A stretch of 64,000 bases of DNA from Mammaliicoccus sp. Dog046 (GTDB lineage Bacteria > Bacillota > Bacilli > Staphylococcales > Staphylococcaceae), in contig NZ_CP120131.1 of the NCBI RefSeq assembly GCF_034039665.1, forward strand, positions 2,100,499-2,164,498, written 5' to 3'. Both the position numbers and the translations under genes were made by a program. Each line of letters opens with the position of its first letter. Position 1 is the stretch's first letter. Positions 1 to 9,295 of this stretch are shown here, piece after piece. Under the pieces are notes generated by a model. It did not search any database, had not been told where the DNA came from, and saw only the letters and a program-made list of their open reading frames with translations.

Positions 1-132
1 TAATGTAGTCGTTTTACCGCAACCAGATGGTCCGATTAATACAAAAAATTCACCCTCATCAATATTAAAACTTACTTCATCAACTGCTTTTTTATCCCCG
101 TATGTCTTAGTAACGTTCTCAAATTTAATCAT
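1..132 (-). CDS. ABC transporter ATP-binding protein, N-terminal part (osmoprotectant/choline type), cut by window edge
   Basis: Only the first 44 codons lie in the window; the gene runs off the left edge. The peptide opens [17 protein letters not shown] and reaches a Walker A motif GPSGCGKTT, which is diagnostic for an ABC-type nucleotide-binding subunit. The N-terminus resembles OpuBA/OpuCA ATPases that energise glycine betaine, carnitine or choline uptake, and S. aureus carries such a gene beside recQ, but the substrate cannot be read from this fragment. A GGAAATG stretch upstream of the ATG could serve as ribosome binding site. It is transcribed away from recQ's end, on the same strand. 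Confidence 0.75.
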   Translation of the reverse strand, partial: MIKFENVTKTYGDKKAVDEVSFNIDEGEFFVLIGPSGCGKTTTL

Positions 133-223
133 CTATAGACACCACATTTCCATTTATTCTCTATTTTTAAGCATAGTTATATATTTAATACCCAATTATT
201 AAAATATAATGCCTACAAATCAA

Positions 224-2002
224 TTAAATCGGTTGCTTATAGCTTTTAATTGTATCGATAAAAATTGGACAATAGTGTTTTAATTTATAGCTACCTATCC
301 CATCAATCAAAATCATTTCTTTCTTAGATTCTGGTAATCTCTTCGCAAATTGTTCTAATATTTGATCTGAGAAGATGGATAAAGGAGAAACTTCGAGTTC
401 TTTGCTTAATTCTTTTCTTACTTCAATCAAACGATTAAATAGACTTCTATCTACATCTGTTATCGTTTGAATATCAACAATTTCTTTCGGTTTAGATTTA
501 AATGGTGTCGTCATAATTTCCACTTCACCTCTTAAGACATCCATCGCCGATTGATCGACACTTAATATTTCTTTATGCTCATTTAAATATCCTTTGTATC
601 TTAATTCATCTAATAAATGATGACATTCATTCGTCGTATAATCTTTTAATATGCCATACGTACTTAACTCGTCATAGCCTAACGATTTGATTTGTTGTGC
701 TTTTTCTCCTCGTAAAACTTGTATGATCATATTTCTTTTTTCATTATGTTTTAGTCTAGCAACACAGCTTAATATCTTTTGTGCTTCTGTCGTCATATTA
801 TACGTTTTCTCAGATTGCATACAGCTTGAACAACGACCACATTCTTCTAACTTTTCATCAGGGTTAAAGTAATGAATCATCATTGCTTCTAAACATTTCG
901 TTGTTCTTGTATATTGAATCATTTGTCTTAATTTTTCGCCTTGCTTTTCTTTATATTCATCATCAGCTGGACTTGATGAAATAAAGAATTTTTGTAAATC
1001 AATATCTCGATCTGAGAATAATAATATACATTCACTTTCTAGCTGATCCCTACCAGCACGCCCTGCTTCTTGATAATATGATTCAATATCTTGTGGCATA
1101 TTATAATGAATAACAAATCTCACATTCGATTTATCTATACCCATCCCAAATGCATTGGTAGCGATCGCTAATTTAATATCATCCTCGATAAATTTACGTT
1201 GTGCGCGCTCACGTTCATCTTTAGGTAAACCTGCATGATACATCACATTTTCAACTTCTAAATCATCAAAAGTTTCACTCAATTGTTCTACTTGTTTTCT
1301 TGTTGAACAATAGATAATACCTGATTGATGATGATGTTCTTGTACATATTCTTTAATGAAATTTAACCTTTGATATGTATGATTCACTTTAAACGTTAAA
1401 TTTTCACGTTTAATAGACGTTTCAACAATATCCTCTTCACATATCCCCAGCTTCTGAGAGATGTCTTCTTGAACTTCCTTCGTCGCTGTAGCGGTCAATG
1501 CAACTAATCTAAAGTGATGCGGTAAACTCATCACATGTTTAATCACTTCTTGATAACTTGGTCTAAAGTCATGACCCCACTTAGAAATACAGTGTGCCTC
1601 ATCAAATGCGATTAATTGAACGTTACATTGATTAATCATACGAATAAATTGGGGTTGGTTAAATCGTTCTGGTGCAATATATAGAAAATTTAATTCTCCT
1701 GATACGAGCGCATTTTCTACGCGATCTTTTTCTTTTTTAGACAATGTGCTATTTAAATACTCTGCATTAATCCCCATTGATCTTAAGCTATCCACTTGGT
1801 CTTTCATCAATGATATTAATGGACTAATAACAATCGTTAGTCCGTCTAAATACAGACCTGGGACTTGATAACATATAGATTTCCCGCCACCAGTTGGCAT
1901 GACACCTAACGTCGGACGATGATTAATTACTCTATCTATAATATCTTTTTGCCCGTCTCTAAACTCTTGATAACCGAAATATTCTTTTAAAATGTTTTGC
2001 AT
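224..2002 (-). CDS. recQ: ATP-dependent DNA helicase RecQ
   Basis: A 592-residue superfamily 2 helicase that unwinds DNA during recombination and fork repair. Visible are the Walker A TGGGKS at residues 37–42, the DEAH box at 134–137, the conserved aromatic-rich loop just after it (KWGHDFRPSY), the helicase C domain with QEAGRAGRD, a four-cysteine zinc-binding RQC region around residues 370–397, and a C-terminal HRDC-like segment. Length fits a short Firmicute RecQ. The start ATG has an AGAGGTG Shine-Dalgarno sequence. It lies 22 bp after the ABC-F gene on the same strand, so the two are probably co-transcribed. Confidence 0.95.
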   Translation of the reverse strand: MQNILKEYFGYQEFRDGQKDIIDRVINHRPTLGVMPTGGGKSICYQVPGLYLDGLTIVISPLISLMKDQVDSLRSMGINAEYLNSTLSKKEKDRVENALVSGELNFLYIAPERFNQPQFIRMINQCNVQLIAFDEAHCISKWGHDFRPSYQEVIKHVMSLPHHFRLVALTATATKEVQEDISQKLGICEEDIVETSIKRENLTFKVNHTYQRLNFIKEYVQEHHHQSGIIYCSTRKQVEQLSETFDDLEVENVMYHAGLPKDERERAQRKFIEDDIKLAIATNAFGMGIDKSNVRFVIHYNMPQDIESYYQEAGRAGRDQLESECILLFSDRDIDLQKFFISSSPADDEYKEKQGEKLRQMIQYTRTTKCLEAMMIHYFNPDEKLEECGRCSSCMQSEKTYNMTTEAQKILSCVARLKHNEKRNMIIQVLRGEKAQQIKSLGYDELSTYGILKDYTTNECHHLLDELRYKGYLNEHKEILSVDQSAMDVLRGEVEIMTTPFKSKPKEIVDIQTITDVDRSLFNRLIEVRKELSKELEVSPLSIFSDQILEQFAKRLPESKKEMILIDGIGSYKLKHYCPIFIDTIKSYKQPI

Positions 2003-2024
2003 CTATATATACACCTCTGTACGC

Positions 2025-3902
2025 TTATAATCTCTCTGATAAGGATGACCAACGCTCATAATCTTCTTCATATTGCGTTTCAATTGATGTCTTTTCATTT
2101 GTGAGTTCGTTTAATTTTTCATAATTAGTCGCATGTTCAACCATTTCTAAATCAATTTGTTCTAATCTTGTTTCTATATATTCAATATTTTTTTCTAATT
2201 GTTCAATTTCTCGTTTTTCTTTATATGACAATCGTGTAGAAGTTTTTGATTGTGCTTGTGGTTCGTTTTGTTGTGTTTCTTTCTGTTGTTGGTTTTCTTT
2301 TTTATCTAACTTACGTTTATATGTTAAATAATCTTCAAAATCACCTAGCATAGGTTCTACTTGTTGGTCATGTATAAACCAATATTTATTGGCTACTTTA
2401 TTTAAGAAATATCTATCATGGCTGACTGTAATCACTGTCCCGCCAAATTCATTAATATACGCCTCTAAAATCGTTAATGTTTCTGTATCTAAATCATTTG
2501 TAGGTTCATCCAGGATTAATACATTCGGTTCATGTACTAATAACTTCAAGAGATATAAACGTTTCTGTTCTCCACCCGATAATTTACTAATTTGAGTGCC
2601 GTGTGTCTGGCTCGGGAATAAAAATCTCTCTAATAATTGCGTAACAGATACAACCGTGCCATCTTTCTCTTTCGCTACTTCGCTTTCATCTCTCAAATAA
2701 TCAATCATTCGTTTATTTGAAGTCAAACTTTCGTCTTGTTGTTTAAAGTATGCAATTTTTACAGTTTGTCCTGTTATTAAATAGCCATCAAAGGTTTGGT
2801 CTAGTCCACTTATAATATTTAAAAGCGTTGTTTTACCCGCACCATTTTCACCGACTATACCAATGCGATCACCTTTTTGAATAATCGTTGTGAAAGGTTT
2901 AAATAAAGTTTTGTCGCCTATTGTTTTAGAGATATCTTCAAGTTCAAAGACCTGTTTTCCAAGTCGTGAATGCGCTAAATTTAAACTTGCTTCACCTTGT
3001 ATTTTCTTATTAGATAAATCTTCTTCTAAATTATTAAATCTCTGAATACGTGCTTGTTGTTTTGTCGATCTTGCTTTTGCCCCTTGTCTCATCCAACCTA
3101 ATTCTTGCTTATATAATGCTTTCTTCTTAACATGTTGCTGAGCTTCTATTTCTTCTTTTTCAGCTTTTGCTTCAATGTAAGCTTCGTAGTTACCTGGATA
3201 ACTTGTTAATTTTCCATCTGATAATTCAACAATTCTTGTAGAAACTTGATTTAAGAAGTGACGGTCATGTGTTACAAACATAATCGTATGTGGATACTGT
3301 TTAATATAATTAACTAACCACTCAATACCTTCTATATCTAAATGGTTCGTAGGCTCATCTAATAATAATAAGTCTGGTTTTCTGATTAATTCTTTTGCTA
3401 GCGCAACTCTTTTTTGTTGGCCACCACTTAACATAGAAATCTTTTTAAGATAGTCATTGATGCCTAGTTTTGATAGAATAGTTTTAACGTCTGCACTATA
3501 ATCCCATGCATTTAATCGATCCATCTCTGATTGATAAGTCATCATCATATCTAGATCTTTTGAATCACCTGACAGTTGATATTGATTAAGTGCATTTTCG
3601 TATTTCGTAATGACTTTTGTCATTTCAGTTTCATTACTCAACACTTCATCTATAACAGTTAAGTCACCGTTGAGTTCTGGTTTTTGACTTGCATAAGCGA
3701 TTTGATATTGATTTGGATATGATGTTTTTGCATCAAAGTCATCATCTAAATTTGCGATTACTTTTAGTAATGTACTTTTACCTGTTCCATTGATGCCAAC
3801 CAATCCAATACGTTCTTTATAGGAAATGGATAAATCTAAATCATTAAATATAACTTTATCACCATATTGCTTATTAAGCTTTTCAATTTTGTATGCTTCC
3901 AT
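2025..3902 (-). CDS. ABC-F family ATPase (Uup/YfmR-like translation factor)
   Basis: Soluble protein with two ABC ATPase domains and no membrane segments. Walker A motifs are GINGTGKST near residue 36 and GENGAGKTT in the second half; both signature motifs (SGGQQKR, SGGEQKR) are intact. A linker rich in Lys and Gln separates the domains, and a C-terminal coiled coil of about 70 residues (Glu/Leu rich) follows, the layout of Uup and B. subtilis YfmR. Such proteins act at the ribosomal E site, and YfmR relieves stalled ribosomes; that role here is inferred from family. I place the start at the inner ATG (MEAYKIEKL) because AAAGGATG sits about 10 nt upstream, giving 625 residues. Confidence 0.9.
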   Translation of the reverse strand: MEAYKIEKLNKQYGDKVIFNDLDLSISYKERIGLVGINGTGKSTLLKVIANLDDDFDAKTSYPNQYQIAYASQKPELNGDLTVIDEVLSNETEMTKVITKYENALNQYQLSGDSKDLDMMMTYQSEMDRLNAWDYSADVKTILSKLGINDYLKKISMLSGGQQKRVALAKELIRKPDLLLLDEPTNHLDIEGIEWLVNYIKQYPHTIMFVTHDRHFLNQVSTRIVELSDGKLTSYPGNYEAYIEAKAEKEEIEAQQHVKKKALYKQELGWMRQGAKARSTKQQARIQRFNNLEEDLSNKKIQGEASLNLAHSRLGKQVFELEDISKTIGDKTLFKPFTTIIQKGDRIGIVGENGAGKTTLLNIISGLDQTFDGYLITGQTVKIAYFKQQDESLTSNKRMIDYLRDESEVAKEKDGTVVSVTQLLERFLFPSQTHGTQISKLSGGEQKRLYLLKLLVHEPNVLILDEPTNDLDTETLTILEAYINEFGGTVITVSHDRYFLNKVANKYWFIHDQQVEPMLGDFEDYLTYKRKLDKKENQQQKETQQNEPQAQSKTSTRLSYKEKREIEQLEKNIEYIETRLEQIDLEMVEHATNYEKLNELTNEKTSIETQYEEDYERWSSLSERL

Positions 3903-3987
3903 GATTAAACATCCTTTAGTTTTCTCAGTTTTCAATTAATATATTATACACTTTTTTTCAAACAAATGATATGAAGGAGCCCAAACT

Positions 3988-4803
3988 ATGCAAGAGTTTT
4001 TCACAACGTTACCACCATATTTACAAGCACTATTTGCTGGTATTATCACATGGCTATTAACAGCTTTAGGCGCAGCGTTTGTATACTTGTTTAAAAATAT
4101 CGATACAAAGGTCATTAACACAATGCAAGGATTCGCTGCTGGTGTTATGATCGCTGCGAGTTTTTGGTCGTTGTTACAACCATCCATAGAACAAAGTTCA
4201 CATTCAGCCATGCCTTGGTTACCAGCGGCAGTTGGATTTTTATTAGGTGGTTTATTTATTAGACTGTTAGATTTTGTTATACCGCACGCACATCAAAATG
4301 CAGTAGATAAAAATCAAAAAGTCGAAGGTCCGGATACTAAATTAGGTAAGAATACTTTACTGTTCCTAGCCATTACACTACATAACATCCCTGAAGGTAT
4401 GGCTATCGGTGTTGCTTTCGGGGGAGTTGCAACAGGTAATGAAGGTGCAACACTTTTAGGAGCGTTAGGTTTAGCAATAGGAATCGGGATACAAAATATT
4501 CCTGAAGGTGCAGCATTATCTATGCCAATTCGCGCTTCAGGATTATCAAGATGGAAATCATTTAATTACGGACAAGCTTCAGCATTAGTCGAACCCGTCT
4601 TCGCTATGTTAGGTGCATTGTTAGTTGTCATCGCAACACCAATACTGCCTTATGCACTCGCATTTGCTGCAGGCGCTATGATATTCGTTGTAGTAGAAGA
4701 ACTCATTCCAGAATCACAATCAGGTAATAATACTGATTTAGCAACATTAGGTTTAATGGGCGGATTTACTATCATGATGATATTAGACGTAGCATTAGGT
4801 TAA
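3988..4803 (+). CDS. ZIP family divalent metal transporter
   Basis: A 271-residue membrane protein with about eight hydrophobic helices. The ZIP signature is clear: helix IV carries HNIPEGMAIG (His132) and helix V carries QNIPEGAALS, which supply the metal-binding residues. A His-containing cytoplasmic loop (PHAHQ, about residues 99–103) separates helices III and IV. Family members import zinc or other divalent cations, and the substrate is not determinable. The start follows an AAGGAG site. It is transcribed divergently from the ABC-F gene, with only 85 bp between their starts, and ends in a terminator. Confidence 0.9.
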   Translation: MQEFFTTLPPYLQALFAGIITWLLTALGAAFVYLFKNIDTKVINTMQGFAAGVMIAASFWSLLQPSIEQSSHSAMPWLPAAVGFLLGGLFIRLLDFVIPHAHQNAVDKNQKVEGPDTKLGKNTLLFLAITLHNIPEGMAIGVAFGGVATGNEGATLLGALGLAIGIGIQNIPEGAALSMPIRASGLSRWKSFNYGQASALVEPVFAMLGALLVVIATPILPYALAFAAGAMIFVVVEELIPESQSGNNTDLATLGLMGGFTIMMILDVALG

Positions 4804-4805
4804 TA

Positions 4806-4839
4806 TAAAAAGAAGTTCATAGTAATGGGCTTCTTTTTT
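4806..4839 (+). terminator. Rho-independent terminator after the ZIP transporter gene
   Basis: An AAGAAG…CTTCTT inverted repeat followed by a T-run begins directly after the ZIP stop codon. Confidence 0.7.
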
Positions 4840-5097
4840 GTCTTTTATGTTGATTTAACGGACTTTTCTCTCTTGTTTTGTCCTTTACACTGTTCTAACG
4901 GACTTTTCTCTCTTGTTTTGTCCTTTACACTGTTCTAACGGACTTTTCTCTCTTGTTTTGTCCTTTACACTGCTCTAACGGACTTTTCTCTCTTGTTTTG
5001 TCCTTTACACTGCTTTAACGGACTTTTCTCTCTTGTTTTGTCCTTTACACTGCTCTAGCGGACTTTTCTCTCTTGTTTTGTCCTTTACATTATCTTA
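4831..5097. repeat. Family T: six-copy 40-bp tandem array
   Basis: Six nearly identical 40-bp units start at 4856, 4896, 4936, 4976, 5016 and 5056. Each begins TAACGGACTTTTCTC and ends TTTACACTGTTC or close variants. A degenerate partial unit is visible before the first copy, merging with the terminator. Within each unit GGAC and GTCC flank a T-rich stretch, so a small hairpin is possible. Units differ from one another by one or two bases only. The array fills the space between the convergent ZIP and ltaS genes. No coding potential is apparent. Confidence 0.95.
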
Positions 5098-5118
5098 TCT
5101 TCCACAATAATTTATCAA

Positions 5119-5152
5119 AAAAAGAAGCTCGCAGCTGCGAGCTTCTTTTTAT
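5119..5152. terminator. Bidirectional terminator downstream of ltaS
   Basis: A perfect palindrome with arms GAAGCTCGCAG/CTGCGAGCTTC is bounded by A-run and T-run. It overlaps the ltaS stop codon. Confidence 0.9.
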
Positions 5153-7089
5153 TTTTCTTCATAGCCATGACCTGATTTATATGAATAATCAGATGGATTT
5201 ATTTTTTTGAAGTCTGGATTTTTATAGAATCTGAATAAATCTCCGTGTAATAATTGGTCGGATAGTTCAAGTTCTTTTTCAACTTTATCTTTATTCTTAT
5301 CTAAATCTTTAGGTTTTGTTTTCATTGGTTGGTTATTCTTGTTGTCGTATACAGTACTACCTATTGATTTGTATTGAGGTGTGATAAAGTCACCGTTTCT
5401 AAATGCTACTGTTTGATCATGTCCTTTTGATAATAAATCTGTACCGAACATGATGTAATTGCTAGATTTAATACCTAATACATCAAGTAATGTAGGCATT
5501 ACATCTGTTTGACCACCGTATGTCTTATCAACGCCACCTTTAAGTCCAGGAACTTTTAGGAAGAATGGTGTTCTATTTAAGTCCATAAATTTCGCAGGTG
5601 TGATTTCATCTTCACCTAACAGATTGGCCATTGCTTTATTATGATTTTCAGAAATACCATAATGGTCACCGTATATCATAATAACTGAATCGTCATATAG
5701 ACCTTCTTTTTTCAATTGAGTCATAAATTTCTCTAATGATTGGTCTAAATAACGTGCTGTTTGAACATATCCATCTAATGTCGCACTACCTGTATTAGGT
5801 TTAGCGATTGTTGCATCTTCTTTACTTAATGTAAATGGATAGTGGTTCGTTAACGTTATGAGATGAGAATAGAAAGGTTGTTTCTGTTCTTTTAAGTGTG
5901 CAATTGATTCATCAAAGAACACTTCATCTTTCAAGCCTAGGTTTTCAAGATTTTTCTGTTGCATATCATAATATGTTGCATCATAAAATTTATCTACACC
6001 AAAGTGCTTGTAAACTTGGTCTCTATTCCAGAATGTTTTGTAATCACCGTGCATAACAGAAGTTTGGTACCCTTGCTGTTGATTTAATATTGCAGGTAAT
6101 GATTGATACGTATTATCGCCCTTCAATGAGTACGCAGATCCTTGTGGTAACCCGAAAATACTGTTATCCATTGTTAATTCTGAGTCTGCTGTTTTCCCTT
6201 GTCCTGTTTGATGGAAGAAGTTCGGATAATATTTATATCCTTGATCTCCTTTAGCTAATGAATTCAAGTATGGTGTTACTTCTTCACCATTAACTTTGAA
6301 ATTAATTAGGAAGGATTGGAAACTTTCTAAATGAATTTTGATTACGTTTTTATCTTTTGCAATACCGAATGTTTCTTTGTTTGGTTCTTGATATTTCTGC
6401 TTAGTGTAATTTCTAACTTCTGTTAAATCGTCTTCACTTGCTAATGCTTTCTGTGAATTATTTTGAATCGTTTTGACACCATCATAAACTGTGAAGTTGT
6501 ATGGTCCTAAATATTTCACTAAATATTTATGGTCAAATGTTCTTGTTAATAATTCTGGTCTATCAGATTCAGCAAATGCTAAGTTTAAGAAAAATAGTGC
6601 AACTGCTACACCCATAACAACTGGGACAAATTTCTTTGGAAATGCTTTTGTTGTAAACCATTTACTTTTAAATATAAGTACAAATAAAAATACAATTGTA
6701 TCTATAAAGTAAATAAAGTCATACCAAGAAAATGAGCTATATACCGCTCCTGACATAGATTCTACATTACTCACTTGATTTAAAGTGCTGAATGTTAAGA
6801 AATCTGAGAAGAATCTAAAGTATACTACGTTTGCGTAAAGTAAAAATGACAATACAAATCCGGCTATAAAAATGAAACAAAATGACTTTTTCCCTTTAAA
6901 GAATAAGAACACACTTAAAATTAAAGCAATTAAGCTATATGGATTCATTAATAAAATTAAATTCTGTACAAGTCCTTTTACTCCTAGTGACAAGTCTACA
7001 TAATAGGCAAAATAAGTCTTTAATGCTATTGCTAAAATCGTTAGCAAGAAGAATGTAAAGACGCCGATCTTCCTATCTTTAGTTTTCAT
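5149..7089 (-). CDS. ltaS: Lipoteichoic acid synthase LtaS
   Basis: Polymerises glycerol phosphate from phosphatidylglycerol into lipoteichoic acid on the outer membrane face. Five N-terminal membrane helices fill residues 1–170. An extracellular sulfatase-fold domain follows a signal peptidase site ALA|S after residue 217. The catalytic Thr300 lies in [11 protein letters not shown], Glu255 in KIHLESF, and a GDH motif sits near 475; these numbers coincide with S. aureus LtaS. The 646-residue length is normal. GGAGGAAAGG precedes the ATG. The gene is monocistronic and closed by a strong terminator. Confidence 0.97.
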   Translation of the reverse strand: MKTKDRKIGVFTFFLLTILAIALKTYFAYYVDLSLGVKGLVQNLILLMNPYSLIALILSVFLFFKGKKSFCFIFIAGFVLSFLLYANVVYFRFFSDFLTFSTLNQVSNVESMSGAVYSSFSWYDFIYFIDTIVFLFVLIFKSKWFTTKAFPKKFVPVVMGVAVALFFLNLAFAESDRPELLTRTFDHKYLVKYLGPYNFTVYDGVKTIQNNSQKALASEDDLTEVRNYTKQKYQEPNKETFGIAKDKNVIKIHLESFQSFLINFKVNGEEVTPYLNSLAKGDQGYKYYPNFFHQTGQGKTADSELTMDNSIFGLPQGSAYSLKGDNTYQSLPAILNQQQGYQTSVMHGDYKTFWNRDQVYKHFGVDKFYDATYYDMQQKNLENLGLKDEVFFDESIAHLKEQKQPFYSHLITLTNHYPFTLSKEDATIAKPNTGSATLDGYVQTARYLDQSLEKFMTQLKKEGLYDDSVIMIYGDHYGISENHNKAMANLLGEDEITPAKFMDLNRTPFFLKVPGLKGGVDKTYGGQTDVMPTLLDVLGIKSSNYIMFGTDLLSKGHDQTVAFRNGDFITPQYKSIGSTVYDNKNNQPMKTKPKDLDKNKDKVEKELELSDQLLHGDLFRFYKNPDFKKINPSDYSYKSGHGYEEK

Positions 7090-7287
7090 ACCTTTCCTCC
7101 GTATCTCAACTCATAACAAGTATCTTTATCATTTTGTTACATATTATTGAAAGTTGTAATATTCTCGTAACATTATACGTTCAGTATTTTAATTTATACT
7201 ACTTTACAATAAATTTCAACTAAAAACCTAAAATCCAAACTAAAAATGTGTAAAAAGTGCACATAATAGACACAATTTTAACACCAT

Positions 7288-8292
7288 TTATTTATTAAGT
7301 TCTTCTTTTAATTTATATTCGATACCTGTTTTGATTTGTTTTATAAACTGTGCATGTTTCTTCATATTCTTTTCCGCTTCTTGAATCGTTATCATTTTAA
7401 ATATCATTTTTGATCCTTGTTTCTTTTGCGCTAATTTATCAATATGGTATGACGCAATTGTCCCAAGTTGTGGGTAACTAGATAATGATTGATGATCATT
7501 CAGCATAACGACAGGTTGCTGATCTTGGTTTAGTAGAACAGTTCCTTTCTTCACACTAAGGAATGACTGATCATTCATTTGTCTATCTATAACAGGATTG
7601 CCTTCAAGTGTAAGTCCAGTTCTATTAAATCGATGAGACACTTTATAAATTTGATTTTCGAGACTTCTTACTTCATCAAATTTAAAATGCGTCGCACCTT
7701 CTCCTGATATAACATGGAAGATATCCGTAAAATAATTCATAGCCAATGTATATTGATCTACACCCCACTCAGCGGACTGTGTAAATTCTAAGTTCTCGAA
7801 TAATTTCTTTTGAAGCGTTGTATAGCTTCTACAAAATTCAACTTCATCACCTGATTGGAGGATGCGTCCATTAAAACCACCCATACCTAGTCTGATACTC
7901 GTTGATTTAGACCCTAACCACTCATCTGCAACAATACCACCCGCGATTGCTAAATAAGCTCTTGTGCCCTTTGCAGCATCGCTAAATTGCAGTACTTCAC
8001 CTTTATTCATTAAGTGTAACTTATATGGTGTTATTTTTTTATTATCTTTATACGCTGGAAAATTGGCTCCCGTAATAGCAATAAGTGTAGGCTCTGTGAA
8101 TTGAATAGTTGGTAATTTAAAAGTCATTTCAATAAGTGCTTCATCTTCCTTATTCCCAACTAACATATTCGCAAGCCTATGATTTAATTGATCAATCGAA
8201 CCATTTTTCACTATGCCTAAATGTTGATGATTCTGTCTGCCTAGATCTTGAATGGAAGTGTATAGTCCAGGTTCTCTAATTATGATTGACAT
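7288..8292 (-). CDS. pxpC: 5-oxoprolinase subunit C (biotin-dependent carboxyltransferase domain family)
   Basis: A 334-residue protein with the PxpC/KipA N-terminus (REPGLYTSIQDLGR) and the internal GNPVIDRQM stretch of this family. With PxpA and PxpB it hydrolyses 5-oxoproline to glutamate using ATP. It overlaps the end of pxpB by 13 bp, and its own ATG has GGAGG nine bases upstream, so the two are translationally linked. No pxpA (LamB/YcsF) gene is in the window, which leaves the complex incomplete locally. A regulatory role like that of B. subtilis KipA is an older alternative description. Confidence 0.9.
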   Translation of the reverse strand: MSIIIREPGLYTSIQDLGRQNHQHLGIVKNGSIDQLNHRLANMLVGNKEDEALIEMTFKLPTIQFTEPTLIAITGANFPAYKDNKKITPYKLHLMNKGEVLQFSDAAKGTRAYLAIAGGIVADEWLGSKSTSIRLGMGGFNGRILQSGDEVEFCRSYTTLQKKLFENLEFTQSAEWGVDQYTLAMNYFTDIFHVISGEGATHFKFDEVRSLENQIYKVSHRFNRTGLTLEGNPVIDRQMNDQSFLSVKKGTVLLNQDQQPVVMLNDHQSLSSYPQLGTIASYHIDKLAQKKQGSKMIFKMITIQEAEKNMKKHAQFIKQIKTGIEYKLKEELNK

Positions 8293-8984
8293 GGCTCATA
8301 TCCTCCATCCTCATCTGAAAAGTTTTCAACAATATTCAAAACAACATCATCGCCAAATTTCAGCTTACAGTCACTACTTTCGACATCAAAAATTTCATCA
8401 TTCGTCCACCCAATAACTGGCCAGTTTCCACTTGTATTCGTTGTAGTGATAAATAATTTATCACGTTCAATACATACAGAGCCTTTAGGAATGAACTGTT
8501 TATAATCGCTATTAGTAGCATGTAATCGATGGCTTAATCCTGATAAATAAGGACAACCCGGTGTATGACCAATCATAGAGACAAAATAAGTTCTTGATTC
8601 AAGTACTTGCTTCTGTTCTTCTATAGATAGATCTGTTAATGCATTAAAGTCCGGTCCATATTTTCCACCTATAACAACTTCGACTACGTTTGATGTCTTA
8701 ACGATTTCTCTATCTTTCAAATATTGTTTCTTCTTATATATAATGCGTTCTACAAATTCAGTCATATATTGAAATGGTTTATCGATATTATGGTTCATCA
8801 TCATGCTATATGGATGATATACGACCATCAAACTCGTCTCACTTGGAATGACTTCATCAATAAATGGCATATCTTGTTTCAATATTTCTAATCTAAATTC
8901 ATTAATTTCATGCGTTAATTGCCTTGAAGCTTCTCGATCACTAATTACAGTAAGTGCAGAATCTCCTTTTGGATAAATGCGCAT
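8280..8984 (-). CDS. pxpB: 5-oxoprolinase subunit B (KipI family)
   Basis: PxpB/KipI family protein. The C-terminal cyclophilin-like domain holds the family hallmark GHTPGCPYLSGL, followed by PKGSVCIERD and TSGNWPVIGWT. It pairs with PxpC in the ATP-dependent cleavage of 5-oxoproline, a product of glutamine and glutathione-type chemistry. I chose the ATG giving MRIYPKGDSALTV because GAGGTG lies six bases upstream; a GTG three codons earlier has poor spacing. Overlap with pxpC indicates an operon, and the small membrane gene at 9019–9234 may be its first member. Confidence 0.9.
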   Translation of the reverse strand: MRIYPKGDSALTVISDREASRQLTHEINEFRLEILKQDMPFIDEVIPSETSLMVVYHPYSMMMNHNIDKPFQYMTEFVERIIYKKKQYLKDREIVKTSNVVEVVIGGKYGPDFNALTDLSIEEQKQVLESRTYFVSMIGHTPGCPYLSGLSHRLHATNSDYKQFIPKGSVCIERDKLFITTTNTSGNWPVIGWTNDEIFDVESSDCKLKFGDDVVLNIVENFSDEDGGYEPCQS

Positions 8985-9018
8985 TAAAGACACCTCATTC
9001 TATTTTCCTTAAATAGCA

Positions 9019-9234
9019 TCATTGTTTACGGTAAAATACATCTGTTAAATCGATAAACACATGTGACAATTGATTAACGAATAAACCAACAAACACAATT
9101 GCAACTACAAATCCTAGGAATAAGTATGCAAATCCTTGTTTATTCTTGTTATTTCTCAATTGCTTTAATACGATGCGTTTTAAGAAAAATGCAATTACGA
9201 TCACAATGACTAAATATAATAATGCTAAGAACAT
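9019..9234 (-). CDS. Small two-helix membrane protein of unknown function
   Basis: A 71-residue protein with a strongly hydrophobic N-terminal helix (residues 1–18), a short basic loop (KRIVLKQLRNNKNKQ) and a second helix around 37–54. I do not recognise a domain. The start is supported by a GGGTGA site upstream of the ATG. It precedes pxpB on the same strand by 34 bp and could be part of that transcript. Inference goes no further than membrane location. Confidence 0.7.
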   Translation of the reverse strand: MFLALLYLVIVIVIAFFLKRIVLKQLRNNKNKQGFAYLFLGFVVAIVFVGLFVNQLSHVFIDLTDVFYRKQ

Positions 9235-9295
9235 ATATTTTCACCCGTCCTTATTTGATGTTTACTATTTTACTATTTGTACCTATGGATTACCA

